NCBI RefSeq assembly: GCF_900538275.1
Contig: NZ_LR130778.1
Coordinates: 558,001-622,000 of the forward strand
DNA from: Petrocella atlantisensis
GTDB lineage: Bacteria > Bacillota > Clostridia > Lachnospirales > Vallitaleaceae
Direction: 5' to 3'
DNA: 64,000 bases
In this document: piece after piece, positions 35,694 to 44,801 of the stretch
Layout of the letters: each line of letters begins with the position of its first letter
Numbering within the stretch: the stretch's first letter is position 1
Position numbers and translations under genes: made by a program
The notes under the pieces: model-generated
Database searches by the model: none
What the model was told of the DNA's origin: nothing
The model's input: the letters and a program-made list of their open reading frames with translations, nothing else

Positions 35694-35737
35694 ATCTCTC
35701 TCTTTCTATATTACCTTCTATATTACCCTTCTGTTCT

Positions 35738-38644
35738 TTACTGATTCAGGGTCTTAACCGTAATGAATAGGTGCTTTTCTTCTTCAATCATACTTTCATT
35801 CCCAATAACACAGAAGTAATCTTGCCCGATGATATCTTCAATTAATTGTCCAAGTGCCCTTAAGTCTTCTAAAGTCGTGGACAGAATCTCGTCTCGTTCT
35901 CTTTGTTCATCTTCTTTTGAAACATTTGATAAGTACAATGCCAAAGCCCGATCACCTTTCATTTGTGGCGTAAGTGGTACATCCACATTACTCATGGTGC
36001 CGATTATATATTTCAGAAGTTCTCTGTCATCTAACTTCAGATTCTTTACATAGTCCGGTAAAGCTCTGTAGATCTCATACGTTTTATTTAAGTTCGGGTC
36101 TCTATAAGATCCTAAGAAAAACAGACCGTTTCTTCTGAAACCGGCAAATCCACCGTATGCACCACCTTTGACCCTGACTTCTTTCCACATATAATCCAAG
36201 CTCATTATTGTTTGTAGCACCTTCATATGCCCATTGTATAGGTAGCCTTCTTGAACATAATCACCGGCTAGGGCACAGTATTGAACCTTGCTCGCAGTTT
36301 TAAAACCTTCATTCAGTGTTTCAAATATTATCGGCAGAGTTTCATCATAGGCTATAGATTTCTCCGGAAATACTGTGATTAATTCTTGAAGCTTTTCTTT
36401 TACCGGCGCTATTAGTCTTGCTTCCGTGTTCACTAATATATGTAGGTTTTCCCTGTGGGTAATTTTGTCTAACACTTCTTTTAATTTTATTGCTACTGTC
36501 TCAAATTGGTTTTCAGAAACAACCTTCTCAAGAAATTCATAATACGTAATGCCATCTAAAGCTTCTTTGTAGCGTGCACTGATGTTAAAGTAACTAGAAC
36601 AACGATTAATACTGACAGTATGACCACCGCTGGTTAAAGCTGTGCTGAGTCTGGATTTGTTTTCAAAAATCAAATCTTTTAAACGATTCAAATCCGTAAA
36701 CAATGATTCTGTCAGTACCTCTTTGACCAATGTAACTGTCTCATCTATTTTTTCACCTAAGCATTTAAACTTTACTTCAAACTTGGTCTGACATATGTCC
36801 GGTTCATTATTCATGCCATACACATTGGTTTCCGCTCTAATACCACCTGTGTGAATGTTGATTTCATCCGATAATTCTGAATATGTATGTTGTTTCGTAT
36901 CCATACGCATTAAAAGCTTCGTAAGTAAGCTGACATAGGGTAACTCTTCAAAAGTCAAAGGCGAGAAGTCAAAAAGCAAGCGCATATATACAATGTTATT
37001 GGTGAAGGTCTTATGGAGTATCCATTCATGTCCCTCATTTTTTACCACTTCATAATGTATGGGCGTCGATTCTTTTTTAATATCCGTTAAATCTAATAAT
37101 GGTATTTTCTCTAAATCTTCCCTAGCATTGGGTTCTGCCTGATGCTTTTTAAGCGCCTTTGTTCCCTCTATTAAAGCTAATTTGTCTTCTTCTGTGAGCA
37201 TGCCCCCATATATATTAAGCTTGTTCTTAAGTTGCTTTTCTTTTTCAGCCAACATTTGGGCATCCGGAATAAGTCTAAGTAAAGCCGTATGAGGATTATT
37301 CAATAGATAGGTGTCAATTAGACCTATAAAACAACCATTTTCTATACCTTCTCTTAGTTGTCTAAATGCTTCATCATAAGCAAAGTTTTCAAATGGATCG
37401 CCATCATACAACCAAGTATCTAAGGCTTTTATTGAATAGATGACACCTTTAGGGTACTGTCCAAAATCTGCTTCGCGTATTTTAAACTCAAAATAATTAA
37501 TAGCGGCTTCAACTCTTCTTCTTGAAAACCCTTCACGAGCTATCTTTGCAAGTTCACTTTCAATGGTCGCCACAAAAAGTGCCTCATGTTCTACATTGGT
37601 GTTTTTTGCAATGATACTAAAGGTTGGCTGTCTAAGGCCACTGTCATAACTTCCAAAGATATCTTCCGCAATATTTTGTTTAAGCAAAGCTTCCTTTAGA
37701 GGTGCTCCCGGTGCATCAAGCAAAAGATATTCCATGACTTCCAGACCTAGATTCTCACATTGGCTCTTTGGTTTGTCAAAGGCAACATTATAGCTTAAAT
37801 ATGATTTGTTATCTGTTTTGGTTTCTTGTCCGACGGCATAGGATTTGGTTACGTGATTTCTACTTGTAAAGGGTTCAACTTTGACCAATTCAGAGTCCAC
37901 TTCGATTTTTTTAAAATCACTTAGATAAGCTTCATCTAACCAAGACAATTGTTCTGTAACATCCAAATCCCCATAAAGAAATATATAGCTGTTACTGGGA
38001 TGATAATAGGTTCTATGGAAATCCAGAAACTCTTCTTGTGTAAGATCTGTGATAGCATCCGGTTCACCACCCGAGTCATAACCATAAGGATGGTTTGGGA
38101 AGAGTGCGGTTTGTATCTGCCTAAATAGCACCTGTTCCGGATTGGATGAGGCACCTTTCATTTCATTGTATACCACACCATTATAAGTTATTTCGCCTTC
38201 TAAGGTTTCTAGTTCATAATGCCAACCTTCTTGTTGCAAAATACGAGGATCGTCATAGATATTTGGATAAAGTACAGCATCCATATAAACATCTACAAGA
38301 TTTCTAAAGTCCTGGTTGTTGCAACTAGCAACGGGATACATGGTTTTATCAGGATATGTCATAGCGTTTAGAAAAGTATTGAGTGAACCTTTTGCCAATT
38401 CGACAAAAGGGTCTTTGACCGGATATTTCCGTGAACCACACAGTACTGAGTGTTCTAGGATATGAGGTAAACCCGTATCATCCTTAGGTGGCGTTCTGAA
38501 TATAATATTAAATGTTTTATTTTCATCATCATTTTTTACCACCATGATTCTGGCACCACTTTTTTCATGTTCTAATAATATACCAAGACCATTTAATGCC
38601 TCTATTCTTTCTTCTTTTATAACTTTATAATTTCTATATTCCAT
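35738..38644 (-). CDS. M16C-family zinc metallopeptidase (presequence-protease/insulinase-like)
   Basis: This 968-residue protein has four expected homologous M16 domains, with the inverted zinc motif HILEH at about residues 61-65 and the distal Glu in YNEMKGASSNP, and the inactive C-terminal half including GGAYGGFAGFRRNG, as in PreP/Cym1. No signal peptide is present, so it acts in the cytosol on peptides up to about 65 residues. Length matches the family (950-1000). It probably works with the M29 aminopeptidase encoded next. Confidence 0.93.
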   Translation of the reverse strand: MEYRNYKVIKEERIEALNGLGILLEHEKSGARIMVVKNDDENKTFNIIFRTPPKDDTGLPHILEHSVLCGSRKYPVKDPFVELAKGSLNTFLNAMTYPDKTMYPVASCNNQDFRNLVDVYMDAVLYPNIYDDPRILQQEGWHYELETLEGEITYNGVVYNEMKGASSNPEQVLFRQIQTALFPNHPYGYDSGGEPDAITDLTQEEFLDFHRTYYHPSNSYIFLYGDLDVTEQLSWLDEAYLSDFKKIEVDSELVKVEPFTSRNHVTKSYAVGQETKTDNKSYLSYNVAFDKPKSQCENLGLEVMEYLLLDAPGAPLKEALLKQNIAEDIFGSYDSGLRQPTFSIIAKNTNVEHEALFVATIESELAKIAREGFSRRRVEAAINYFEFKIREADFGQYPKGVIYSIKALDTWLYDGDPFENFAYDEAFRQLREGIENGCFIGLIDTYLLNNPHTALLRLIPDAQMLAEKEKQLKNKLNIYGGMLTEEDKLALIEGTKALKKHQAEPNAREDLEKIPLLDLTDIKKESTPIHYEVVKNEGHEWILHKTFTNNIVYMRLLFDFSPLTFEELPYVSLLTKLLMRMDTKQHTYSELSDEINIHTGGIRAETNVYGMNNEPDICQTKFEVKFKCLGEKIDETVTLVKEVLTESLFTDLNRLKDLIFENKSRLSTALTSGGHTVSINRCSSYFNISARYKEALDGITYYEFLEKVVSENQFETVAIKLKEVLDKITHRENLHILVNTEARLIAPVKEKLQELITVFPEKSIAYDETLPIIFETLNEGFKTASKVQYCALAGDYVQEGYLYNGHMKVLQTIMSLDYMWKEVRVKGGAYGGFAGFRRNGLFFLGSYRDPNLNKTYEIYRALPDYVKNLKLDDRELLKYIIGTMSNVDVPLTPQMKGDRALALYLSNVSKEDEQRERDEILSTTLEDLRALGQLIEDIIGQDYFCVIGNESMIEEEKHLFITVKTLNQ

Positions 38645-38750
38645 CGTCTGTCTCCTTATTATCTTTAAGTCCTTTAGTGGGTTGTCGTCTAATTCTATAG
38701 TTTTAAGCCCTTTAACTCAATCATAATTATAACTTCTAAACTAAGTTTCT

Positions 38751-39251
38751 CTAATTTACATGTTCAAACTCACTGGCCTCAAGTAGTTTGTCCACAATAT
38801 TCTCAAGTGCTTTTTGGTCTTCTTCACTGAAACGATCTTTTACTTTGCTATCTATATCAAGCACACCAAGTAAAACACCGTTCTTGATCATGGGAATCAC
38901 CAATTCAGCATTGGTATCTCCGTCACAAGCAATGTGACCATCAAATTGATGTACGTCCGGAATGCGAAGGGTTTTTCGCTTTTGTGCAGCTGTTCCACAA
39001 ACACCTTTACCTATACTTATTCTTATACATGCCGGCTTTCCTTGAAAAGGTCCAAGAACCAACTCCCCTGACTTTAAGAGATAATATCCGACCCAGTTAA
39101 CATCACCAAGCGTATGGTATAGCAAGGAAGCTAGGTTGCTCATATTGGCCAATGCATCTCTTTCGTCATAAAAAAGACCATCTACAAAATCGTTGATATC
39201 CGTGTAAAAATTTGCAAAATCATTAGAATCTATGGATGATAAATCGAACAT
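38751..39251 (-). CDS. msrC: Free methionine-(R)-sulfoxide reductase, GAF type
   Basis: This 166-residue GAF-domain enzyme reduces free Met-(R)-sulfoxide. Its three redox cysteines, Cys75 (PACIRI), Cys85 (GVCGT) and Cys109 (HIACDGDT), keep the spacing of 10 and 24 found in the E. coli enzyme. It has no other domain. It lies alone between the M16C gene and the dfrA terminator on the minus strand and serves oxidative-stress repair in the cytosol. Confidence 0.93.
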   Translation of the reverse strand: MFDLSSIDSNDFANFYTDINDFVDGLFYDERDALANMSNLASLLYHTLGDVNWVGYYLLKSGELVLGPFQGKPACIRISIGKGVCGTAAQKRKTLRIPDVHQFDGHIACDGDTNAELVIPMIKNGVLLGVLDIDSKVKDRFSEEDQKALENIVDKLLEASEFEHVN

Positions 39252-39406
39252 AACAGCCTCCTCAAGTTACAGTTGATTAGATTTCAATTGATATTGATTC
39301 TATTTTAACATTGGATGCCCTTAAGATAAAGGAAAATCGCTATTTATAAAAAAATTTTAACGAATGACTTATACGTTCTTTTAGTGGTTTAGATTTCCTA
39401 GAGAGC

Positions 39407-39439
39407 AAAAAAGACCCTCTCTAATATAGGAAGGTCTTT
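39407..39439 (-). terminator. Terminator of the nrdD-thyA-dfrA operon
   Basis: AAAGACC (39410-39416) and GGTCTTT (39433-39439) pair, with a T6 run on the minus strand, immediately after dfrA. Confidence 0.8.
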
Positions 39440-39443
39440 CCGC

Positions 39444-39938
39444 TTATAATGGTGCTCGTACCCACGTTGTATGTCTGTATCTAAAGTCCGGTGTTTCAAG
39501 CCACGGTCCCTCTTCTGTACATCGCCATTCTTTATGTAAACGTAAATCCGGCATAAATGTGTCTGCTTTAAGATCTGCCTCAATCATAGTCACATAGGCT
39601 TTATGGCAATAAGGCAGCAAAAGTGCATAGATGTTACCACCACCGGACACAAAAACCTCTTCCGGATTATAGGCTTTAACTGTTTTTAGGAGTTGTTCAA
39701 CAGATGAAACTGTTGTAATCCTTGGGTGCTCATAGGTTTTTGTACGTGTCATTACGATATGTTGTCTTTGGGGTAAAGGCACACCATTCTTAAACGATTC
39801 TAAGGTTTTACGTCCGATGACAATGGTCTTATTTAATGTCATTTCTTTAAAATAGGCCAAATCCTCCGGTATATACGTTAGAAGATTGCCCTCTCGACCG
39901 ATACCGAACTTATCATCCACTGCAACAATCAATACCAT
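39444..39938 (-). CDS. dfrA: Dihydrofolate reductase
   Basis: DHFR regenerates tetrahydrofolate from the dihydrofolate released by ThyA. The 164-residue protein has the expected start VLIVAVDDKFGIGREGNLL, the NADPH motif VIGRKTLESF, VFVSGGGNIYALLLPYC and the active-site acid in FKEMT-side helix. It follows thyA by 9 bp. The pairing with thyA and nrdD makes this a dNTP-supply operon. Confidence 0.95.
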   Translation of the reverse strand: MVLIVAVDDKFGIGREGNLLTYIPEDLAYFKEMTLNKTIVIGRKTLESFKNGVPLPQRQHIVMTRTKTYEHPRITTVSSVEQLLKTVKAYNPEEVFVSGGGNIYALLLPYCHKAYVTMIEADLKADTFMPDLRLHKEWRCTEEGPWLETPDFRYRHTTWVRAPL

Positions 39939-39947
39939 GTCGTCCTC

Positions 39948-40781
39948 CTATATGGCAATTTCTATGCCTTTGATTTGTTTTCCACGCTTATAGTCTATAA
40001 GTTCAAAGTCCTCCACTTTAAAATCATAAAAGTTTTTGATATCAGGGTTCATCCTAAATATGGGTGCTTCAAAAGGTTCTCTATTCATTAAGTCTTCAAC
40101 ATGCTTTACATGACGATCATAAATATGGGCATCAGCAATCACATGTAACAATTCTCCTACTTCAAGGTCCGATACCTGTGCCAACATATGCATCAATACT
40201 GCATACTGTACCACATTCCAGTTGTTCGCCGCTAAGACATCATTGGACCTTTGATTCAAGATACCATTTAACTTATTACCGGTCACGTTAAAAGTCATGC
40301 TATAGGCGCATGGGTAAAGGTTCATCTCACTTAAGTCCCCGTGGACATATATGTTGGTTATAATCCTTCGACTATAAGGGTTGTGCTTTAAATCATAGAG
40401 TACTCGGTCCACCTGGTCGAACATGCCTTCAGGGTATTGATGTTTTATACCTAATTGATAGCCATAGGCTTTTCCGATAGAGCCATCCTCATCTGCCCAG
40501 TTGTCCCATATTCGACTGCCCAAATCATGAATGTTATTGGATTTCTTTTGCCAGATCCATAAAACTTCATCAATGGCTTTTTCAAAATTGGTACGCCTTA
40601 ATGTCAGAATCGGGAACTCTTTAGCCAAATCATAGCGATTAACCACACCAAACTTCTTAATGGTGTGGGCCATGGTCCCATCCGCCCATTTAGGTCTTAC
40701 CAGTTGTCCTTCTGATGATGTACCGTTTTCCAATATGTCTTTGCACATTGTTATAAAAATCTGATCTGTTAAACTCATCAT
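39948..40781 (-). CDS. thyA: Thymidylate synthase (ThyA)
   Basis: ThyA methylates dUMP using methylene-tetrahydrofolate. The 277-residue protein has the catalytic NLYPCAYSMTFNV, the NQRSNDVLAANNWNVVQY block and YPEGMFDQVDRVLY. All active-site residues I know are present. It starts with two ATG codons (40781 and 40778), either of which could be used. It lies 12 bp after nrdD and 9 bp before dfrA. Confidence 0.96.
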   Translation of the reverse strand: MMSLTDQIFITMCKDILENGTSSEGQLVRPKWADGTMAHTIKKFGVVNRYDLAKEFPILTLRRTNFEKAIDEVLWIWQKKSNNIHDLGSRIWDNWADEDGSIGKAYGYQLGIKHQYPEGMFDQVDRVLYDLKHNPYSRRIITNIYVHGDLSEMNLYPCAYSMTFNVTGNKLNGILNQRSNDVLAANNWNVVQYAVLMHMLAQVSDLEVGELLHVIADAHIYDRHVKHVEDLMNREPFEAPIFRMNPDIKNFYDFKVEDFELIDYKRGKQIKGIEIAI

Positions 40782-40793
40782 TTGCTCCTTTAT

Positions 40794-43211
40794 TTATGTC
40801 GTTACGTAGCTGGTTGTGAACCTTCTAATACTGGCTAATCCTGAGTAGGAATCATAATCACCTTCAGACAAGACAACTAAGGTAGGTGCCGTCATGACTT
40901 TGAACTTCTCTACAAGGCCAAGTTCTTCTTCAGCATCTACAATCCTGTAGCTATGTTTTTCACCTAGGTAGGCTTTTGCCACCTGACAACTGGGGCATGT
41001 CTTTGTTGTAAAAAGCAATGCTTTTGGGTCTTCCAATAGACTGGCGGCTTTCTCTTCTCCTCCTACTTCTTGCTTACTTGTATTAACCTGTGCCTTAAAC
41101 TTTACGTTTTGGGCGGGTTCTTTAATCACTTCCTTAATTGCATCATCTACAATGTACTCTTTACGTTCTTTATATTCTTGGGTTTTGCCATCATTCCAAT
41201 GTTGTACCGGACGATAATAACCGGTGATTCTAGAATATACTTCTGTTTTATGACCACATTCAGGACACTGATGTACTTCACCATTTAAGTAGCCATGGTT
41301 TTCACATATGGAGTATGTAGGTGACAAAGTGTAATATGGTAATTTGTAGTTCTCGGCAATGACTTTAACCAATTTGGCGGCTTCTTGCCAACCGGAGAGC
41401 TTCTCACCTAAGAATCCATGAAAAACAGTACCCGAAGTATATTTGCCTTGGAAAGCATCTTGAAGATCTAAAGCATCAAATATATCCACTGTATGATCCA
41501 CCGGCAAATGAGTACTGTTGGTATAATAAGGTATACCTCTATTCTTGCCTGCAGAAATAATGTCTGTGTACTTCACTTTGTCCATCTTTGCCAGTCTATA
41601 AGTGGTTGATTCTGCCGGTGTTGCCTCAAGATTGTACAAGTCGCCATAGGCTTCCTGATAATCCGATAGTCGATCACGCATATGATCTAATACCTTAAGG
41701 GCAAATGCTCTGGCTTTTTCATCAATTAGGTTCTTGCCAATCCATTTGGCATTAAGGGTCGCCTCATTCATACCAATGATGCCAATGGTTGAAAAATGAC
41801 TTGAAAAATGACCCAAATATCTTTTTGTATAAGGGTATAAGCCTTCATTTAAAAGGCGTGTGATTACATCCTTTTTGATCTTCAACGACCTGGCTGCAAG
41901 ATCCATAACATTGTCAAGACGATAAAAAAAGTCTTGCTCATTCTCCGCCAAGTAGCCAATTCTTGGTAAGTTAATGGTAACCACACCGATTGAACCGGTG
42001 CTTTCGCCGGAACCAAAATAGCCACCTTGTTTTTTCCTAAGCTCTCGTAAGTCTAATCTTAATCGACAGCACATGCTTCTAATGTCACTGGGCTCCATAT
42101 CACTATTAAGGTAATTGGAAAAATAAGGTGTCCCATACTTTGCCGTCATTTCAAATAAAAGTTGGTTGTTTTCGTGATCTCCAAAGTCAAATGCTTTGGT
42201 GATTGAATAGGTGGGTATGGGATACTGAAAGCCCCGTCCGTTGGCGTCACCTTCAAGCATAACCTCTATAAAAGCCTTGTTGATCATGTCCATCTCTTCT
42301 TGGCAGTCACCATAACAAAACGCCATTGCCTTACCACCGACAATAGCCGGTAGACTTGCCAGATCTTCCGGTACTTTCCAGTCAATCGTAATGTTTGAAA
42401 AAGGTGACTGTGTACCCCAACGGCTTGGTATATTAACGCCAAAAACAAAAGATTGTATGGCTTGCTTAACTTCCTTGTAACTCAGATTATCGTTCTTAAC
42501 AAAAGGTGCTAAGTAAGTATCAAAAGAAGAAAAAGCTTGGGCACCGGCCCATTCATTTTGCATGATACCTAAGAAATTTACCATTTGATTACATAATGTA
42601 ATTAGATGCCGTGCAGGCGCTGAAGATATCTTGCCCGGAATACCACCAAGACCTTCTTCTATCAGTTGTTTCAATGACCAACCGGCACAATAACCTGTCA
42701 ACATGGATAAATCGTGAATATGCATATCTCCGTCCCTGTGGGCATTGGCTATGGTCTCATCATATGCCTCTGAAAGCCAATAATTGGCTGTAATCGCGCC
42801 TGAATTATGTAAGATCAACCCTCCCACAGAATAGGTAACTGTAGAATTCTCCTTCACACGCCAGTCTTCCTCTTTCACATAACTATTTACAATTTCTTTA
42901 TAATCCAATATGGTGGATTTGATATTCCTGATTTTCTCCCTTTGTTTACGATATAGTATATAGGCTTTGGCCACTTCTGTGTAACCGGATTCTTCTAGGA
43001 TTTTTTCCACACTGTCTTGTATGGCTTCTACGCCTATTTTTCCTTCTATCATCTTTAACTCAAAATCTGATGTCACCCTAAGCACCAACATGTTTAATAT
43101 GTCGTCATTAAAGGCCCTTTTAGTGGCAATAAAAGCCTTAGTAATCGCATCCTTAATCTTATTTAAATCAAATTTTGTTATTTCCCCATCTCGTTTGACC
43201 ACTTCATACAT
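40794..43211 (-). CDS. nrdD: Anaerobic ribonucleoside-triphosphate reductase with C-terminal redoxin domain
   Basis: NrdD is the oxygen-sensitive class III reductase. The 805-residue protein has an N-terminal ATP cone (VVKRDGEITKFDLNKIK), the catalytic barrel with the thiyl-cysteine region, the zinc site CENHG/CPECG, and the glycyl-radical motif RITGYYRPVQ near residue 690. After that is an extra 80-residue thioredoxin/glutaredoxin-like tail, LLFTTKTCPSCQVAKAYL, with a CPSC pair and MTAPTLVVL cis-Pro loop. The start at 43211 has GGAGG. No nrdG activase gene is adjacent. Two NrdR boxes lie upstream. Confidence 0.94.
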   Translation of the reverse strand: MYEVVKRDGEITKFDLNKIKDAITKAFIATKRAFNDDILNMLVLRVTSDFELKMIEGKIGVEAIQDSVEKILEESGYTEVAKAYILYRKQREKIRNIKSTILDYKEIVNSYVKEEDWRVKENSTVTYSVGGLILHNSGAITANYWLSEAYDETIANAHRDGDMHIHDLSMLTGYCAGWSLKQLIEEGLGGIPGKISSAPARHLITLCNQMVNFLGIMQNEWAGAQAFSSFDTYLAPFVKNDNLSYKEVKQAIQSFVFGVNIPSRWGTQSPFSNITIDWKVPEDLASLPAIVGGKAMAFCYGDCQEEMDMINKAFIEVMLEGDANGRGFQYPIPTYSITKAFDFGDHENNQLLFEMTAKYGTPYFSNYLNSDMEPSDIRSMCCRLRLDLRELRKKQGGYFGSGESTGSIGVVTINLPRIGYLAENEQDFFYRLDNVMDLAARSLKIKKDVITRLLNEGLYPYTKRYLGHFSSHFSTIGIIGMNEATLNAKWIGKNLIDEKARAFALKVLDHMRDRLSDYQEAYGDLYNLEATPAESTTYRLAKMDKVKYTDIISAGKNRGIPYYTNSTHLPVDHTVDIFDALDLQDAFQGKYTSGTVFHGFLGEKLSGWQEAAKLVKVIAENYKLPYYTLSPTYSICENHGYLNGEVHQCPECGHKTEVYSRITGYYRPVQHWNDGKTQEYKERKEYIVDDAIKEVIKEPAQNVKFKAQVNTSKQEVGGEEKAASLLEDPKALLFTTKTCPSCQVAKAYLGEKHSYRIVDAEEELGLVEKFKVMTAPTLVVLSEGDYDSYSGLASIRRFTTSYVTT

Positions 43212-43262
43212 TTGATATACCTCCCAACCTACACACATAAACCAGCTACCTCAACACATAAA

Positions 43263-43292
43263 ATCATACCACAGAGCAACAGCGTTGGTCAA
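43263..43292 (-). promoter_or_regulatory. Promoter of the nrdD-thyA-dfrA operon
   Basis: TTGACC (43287-43292) and TATGAT (43263-43268) on the minus strand are 18 bp apart, about 52 bp before the start codon, with NrdR boxes directly upstream. Confidence 0.75.
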
Positions 43293-43301
43293 TGAAAAAA
43301 T

Positions 43302-43345
43302 ACTATATACAGTAGGCAATTAGTTGTATACCCACTATATATAGT
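43302..43345. promoter_or_regulatory. Pair of NrdR boxes
   Basis: ACTATATACAGT (43302-43313) and ACTATATATAGT (43334-43345) match the NrdR consensus ACTATATATAGT at 11 and 12 positions, and their starts are 32 bp apart, three helical turns, as in known NrdR sites. This predicts ATP/dATP-responsive repression of the nrdD operon. The nrdR gene is not in the window. Confidence 0.9.
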
Positions 43346-43362
43346 ATTTACTTAACCACAAT

Positions 43363-43481
43363 GGTTAGAGGGTCAAAACTAAGTTTCACTAAATCCACCC
43401 ACCATATGTAGATTACGTAGATACATTCATAACTACATATGGTAGGTGAAAGTTCAACTATATAGTTTTGACGCCTTAACC
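43363..43481. repeat. Large imperfect palindrome between hflX and the NrdR boxes
   Basis: Two 49-nt arms (43363-43411 and 43433-43481) are related inverted copies: the outer GGTTA/TAACC, the middle GTCAAAACTA/TAGTTTTGAC and the inner ACCATATGTAG/CTACATATGGT pair perfectly, with unmatched stretches between them. The right arm runs through the hflX stop codon. Long for a terminator and without a T tract, so it may be a mobile miniature element or a structured RNA 3' end. Confidence 0.55.
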
Positions 43482-44756
43482 AACAACCATACTACCCAGA
43501 TTATATTTGTTAATGTAGGCCTCCTCTATATACACTTCAACATAAGTACCTTCATTCACATAAGACTCTTCAAGAATCTGGCCATAGGTCCTAAGCTTTT
43601 GTAGGATCTGACCTTGATGATAAGGTATAATAATTTTCATGAGTCGCTGACCCTGTAAAAGATGTTGTTCCAATGCTTCTAGAACTTTATAAATACCATC
43701 ACCGGTAAGGGCTGAAACACGAATATTGGCAAAAGCCTTCTCATCCCATAAGTCATCATCCACATTATCTCTATCACACTTGTTTAATAAGGTCAACATA
43801 GGTGTTTTTTCAGCTCCAAGTTCTAATAAGGTTTCATGGACAACCTGAATATGCTTATTGGCATCCGGATTGGTTGCATCCACCATATGAATCAATACAT
43901 CTGCATAAACCACTTCTTCTAAGGTCGACTTAAAAGCTTCTACAATATGATGGGGCAATTTTCTGATAAAACCAACCGTATCTACCATTAGGACTTCTTT
44001 ACCTTCCGGTAGGACCATATTTCTGGTGGTCGGATATAAGGTTGCAAAAAGCATGTCTTCTTGTAACACACCGGCATCGGTTAAATGATTCAGTAAAGTT
44101 GATTTACCTGCATTGGTATACCCGACAATGGCAATAATGGGTTTACCTTGTTTTGCTCTTCCTTCTCTTAAGAGATGCCTGCTGGAATGAATTTTTTCTA
44201 ATTCTTCTTTCAACATATCGATACGGCGTCTTATATGTCGTTTATCTGTCTCAAGTTTTTTCTCTCCGGGACCTCTTGTACCAATACCGCCACCTAATCT
44301 AGATAGGCTTTTACCCAGTCCTGATAATCTGGATAAACGGTAACGCATTTGAGCCATCTCAACCTGCAAGATACCTTCTTTTGTATGGGCATGTCTAGCA
44401 AAGATATCCATAATCAATATTGGACGGTCTACGATTTTGACATCTAGAGCTTCACTAAGATTCTTCAATTGTGCCGGTGATAACTCATCATCACATATGA
44501 TGGTGGTAATCTCATATTGCTCGACCATTTCTTTTAGTTCTTCCACCTTGCCTTTACCAAAGTAAGTGGCTGGGTGAGGTTTATCCCTATTTTGAATTAC
44601 TTTGACCAATGTACTTGCGCCTGCTGTTTTTGCTAGTTCTTCTAGTTCATCAATAGCACTTTCCACTTCTTCTTCTTTGTTCTGTGGACATATCGCAATT
44701 AATATGGCTTTTTCTTCTATTTCATTCTTGATTTGTTCTTCCACTTGGTACACCAA
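43476..44756 (-). CDS. hflX: Ribosome-associated GTPase HflX
   Basis: HflX splits stalled ribosomes and belongs to the Obg-HflX GTPases. The 426-residue protein has the N-terminal HflX domain (about 1-190, including GKGKVEELKE and LSRLGGGIGTRGPGEKKLE), the GTPase with VGYTNAGKST (G1), DTVGFI (G3) and NKCD (G4), and a C-terminal domain. It starts 45 bp after the TPR lipoprotein stop, so the two are probably co-transcribed. Confidence 0.95.
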   Translation of the reverse strand: MVYQVEEQIKNEIEEKAILIAICPQNKEEEVESAIDELEELAKTAGASTLVKVIQNRDKPHPATYFGKGKVEELKEMVEQYEITTIICDDELSPAQLKNLSEALDVKIVDRPILIMDIFARHAHTKEGILQVEMAQMRYRLSRLSGLGKSLSRLGGGIGTRGPGEKKLETDKRHIRRRIDMLKEELEKIHSSRHLLREGRAKQGKPIIAIVGYTNAGKSTLLNHLTDAGVLQEDMLFATLYPTTRNMVLPEGKEVLMVDTVGFIRKLPHHIVEAFKSTLEEVVYADVLIHMVDATNPDANKHIQVVHETLLELGAEKTPMLTLLNKCDRDNVDDDLWDEKAFANIRVSALTGDGIYKVLEALEQHLLQGQRLMKIIIPYHQGQILQKLRTYGQILEESYVNEGTYVEVYIEEAYINKYNLGSMVVG

Positions 44757-44801
44757 CTTTCTTATATAGCCATAAGGCTTCTATGAAACTTCACTGCTTA
44801 A

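Noticed and set aside
17239-39412. Shared TTTCCTAGAGA near two terminators (17239 and 39395)
   Set aside because: An 11-base match between two AT-rich sites is expected by chance many times in 64 kb.
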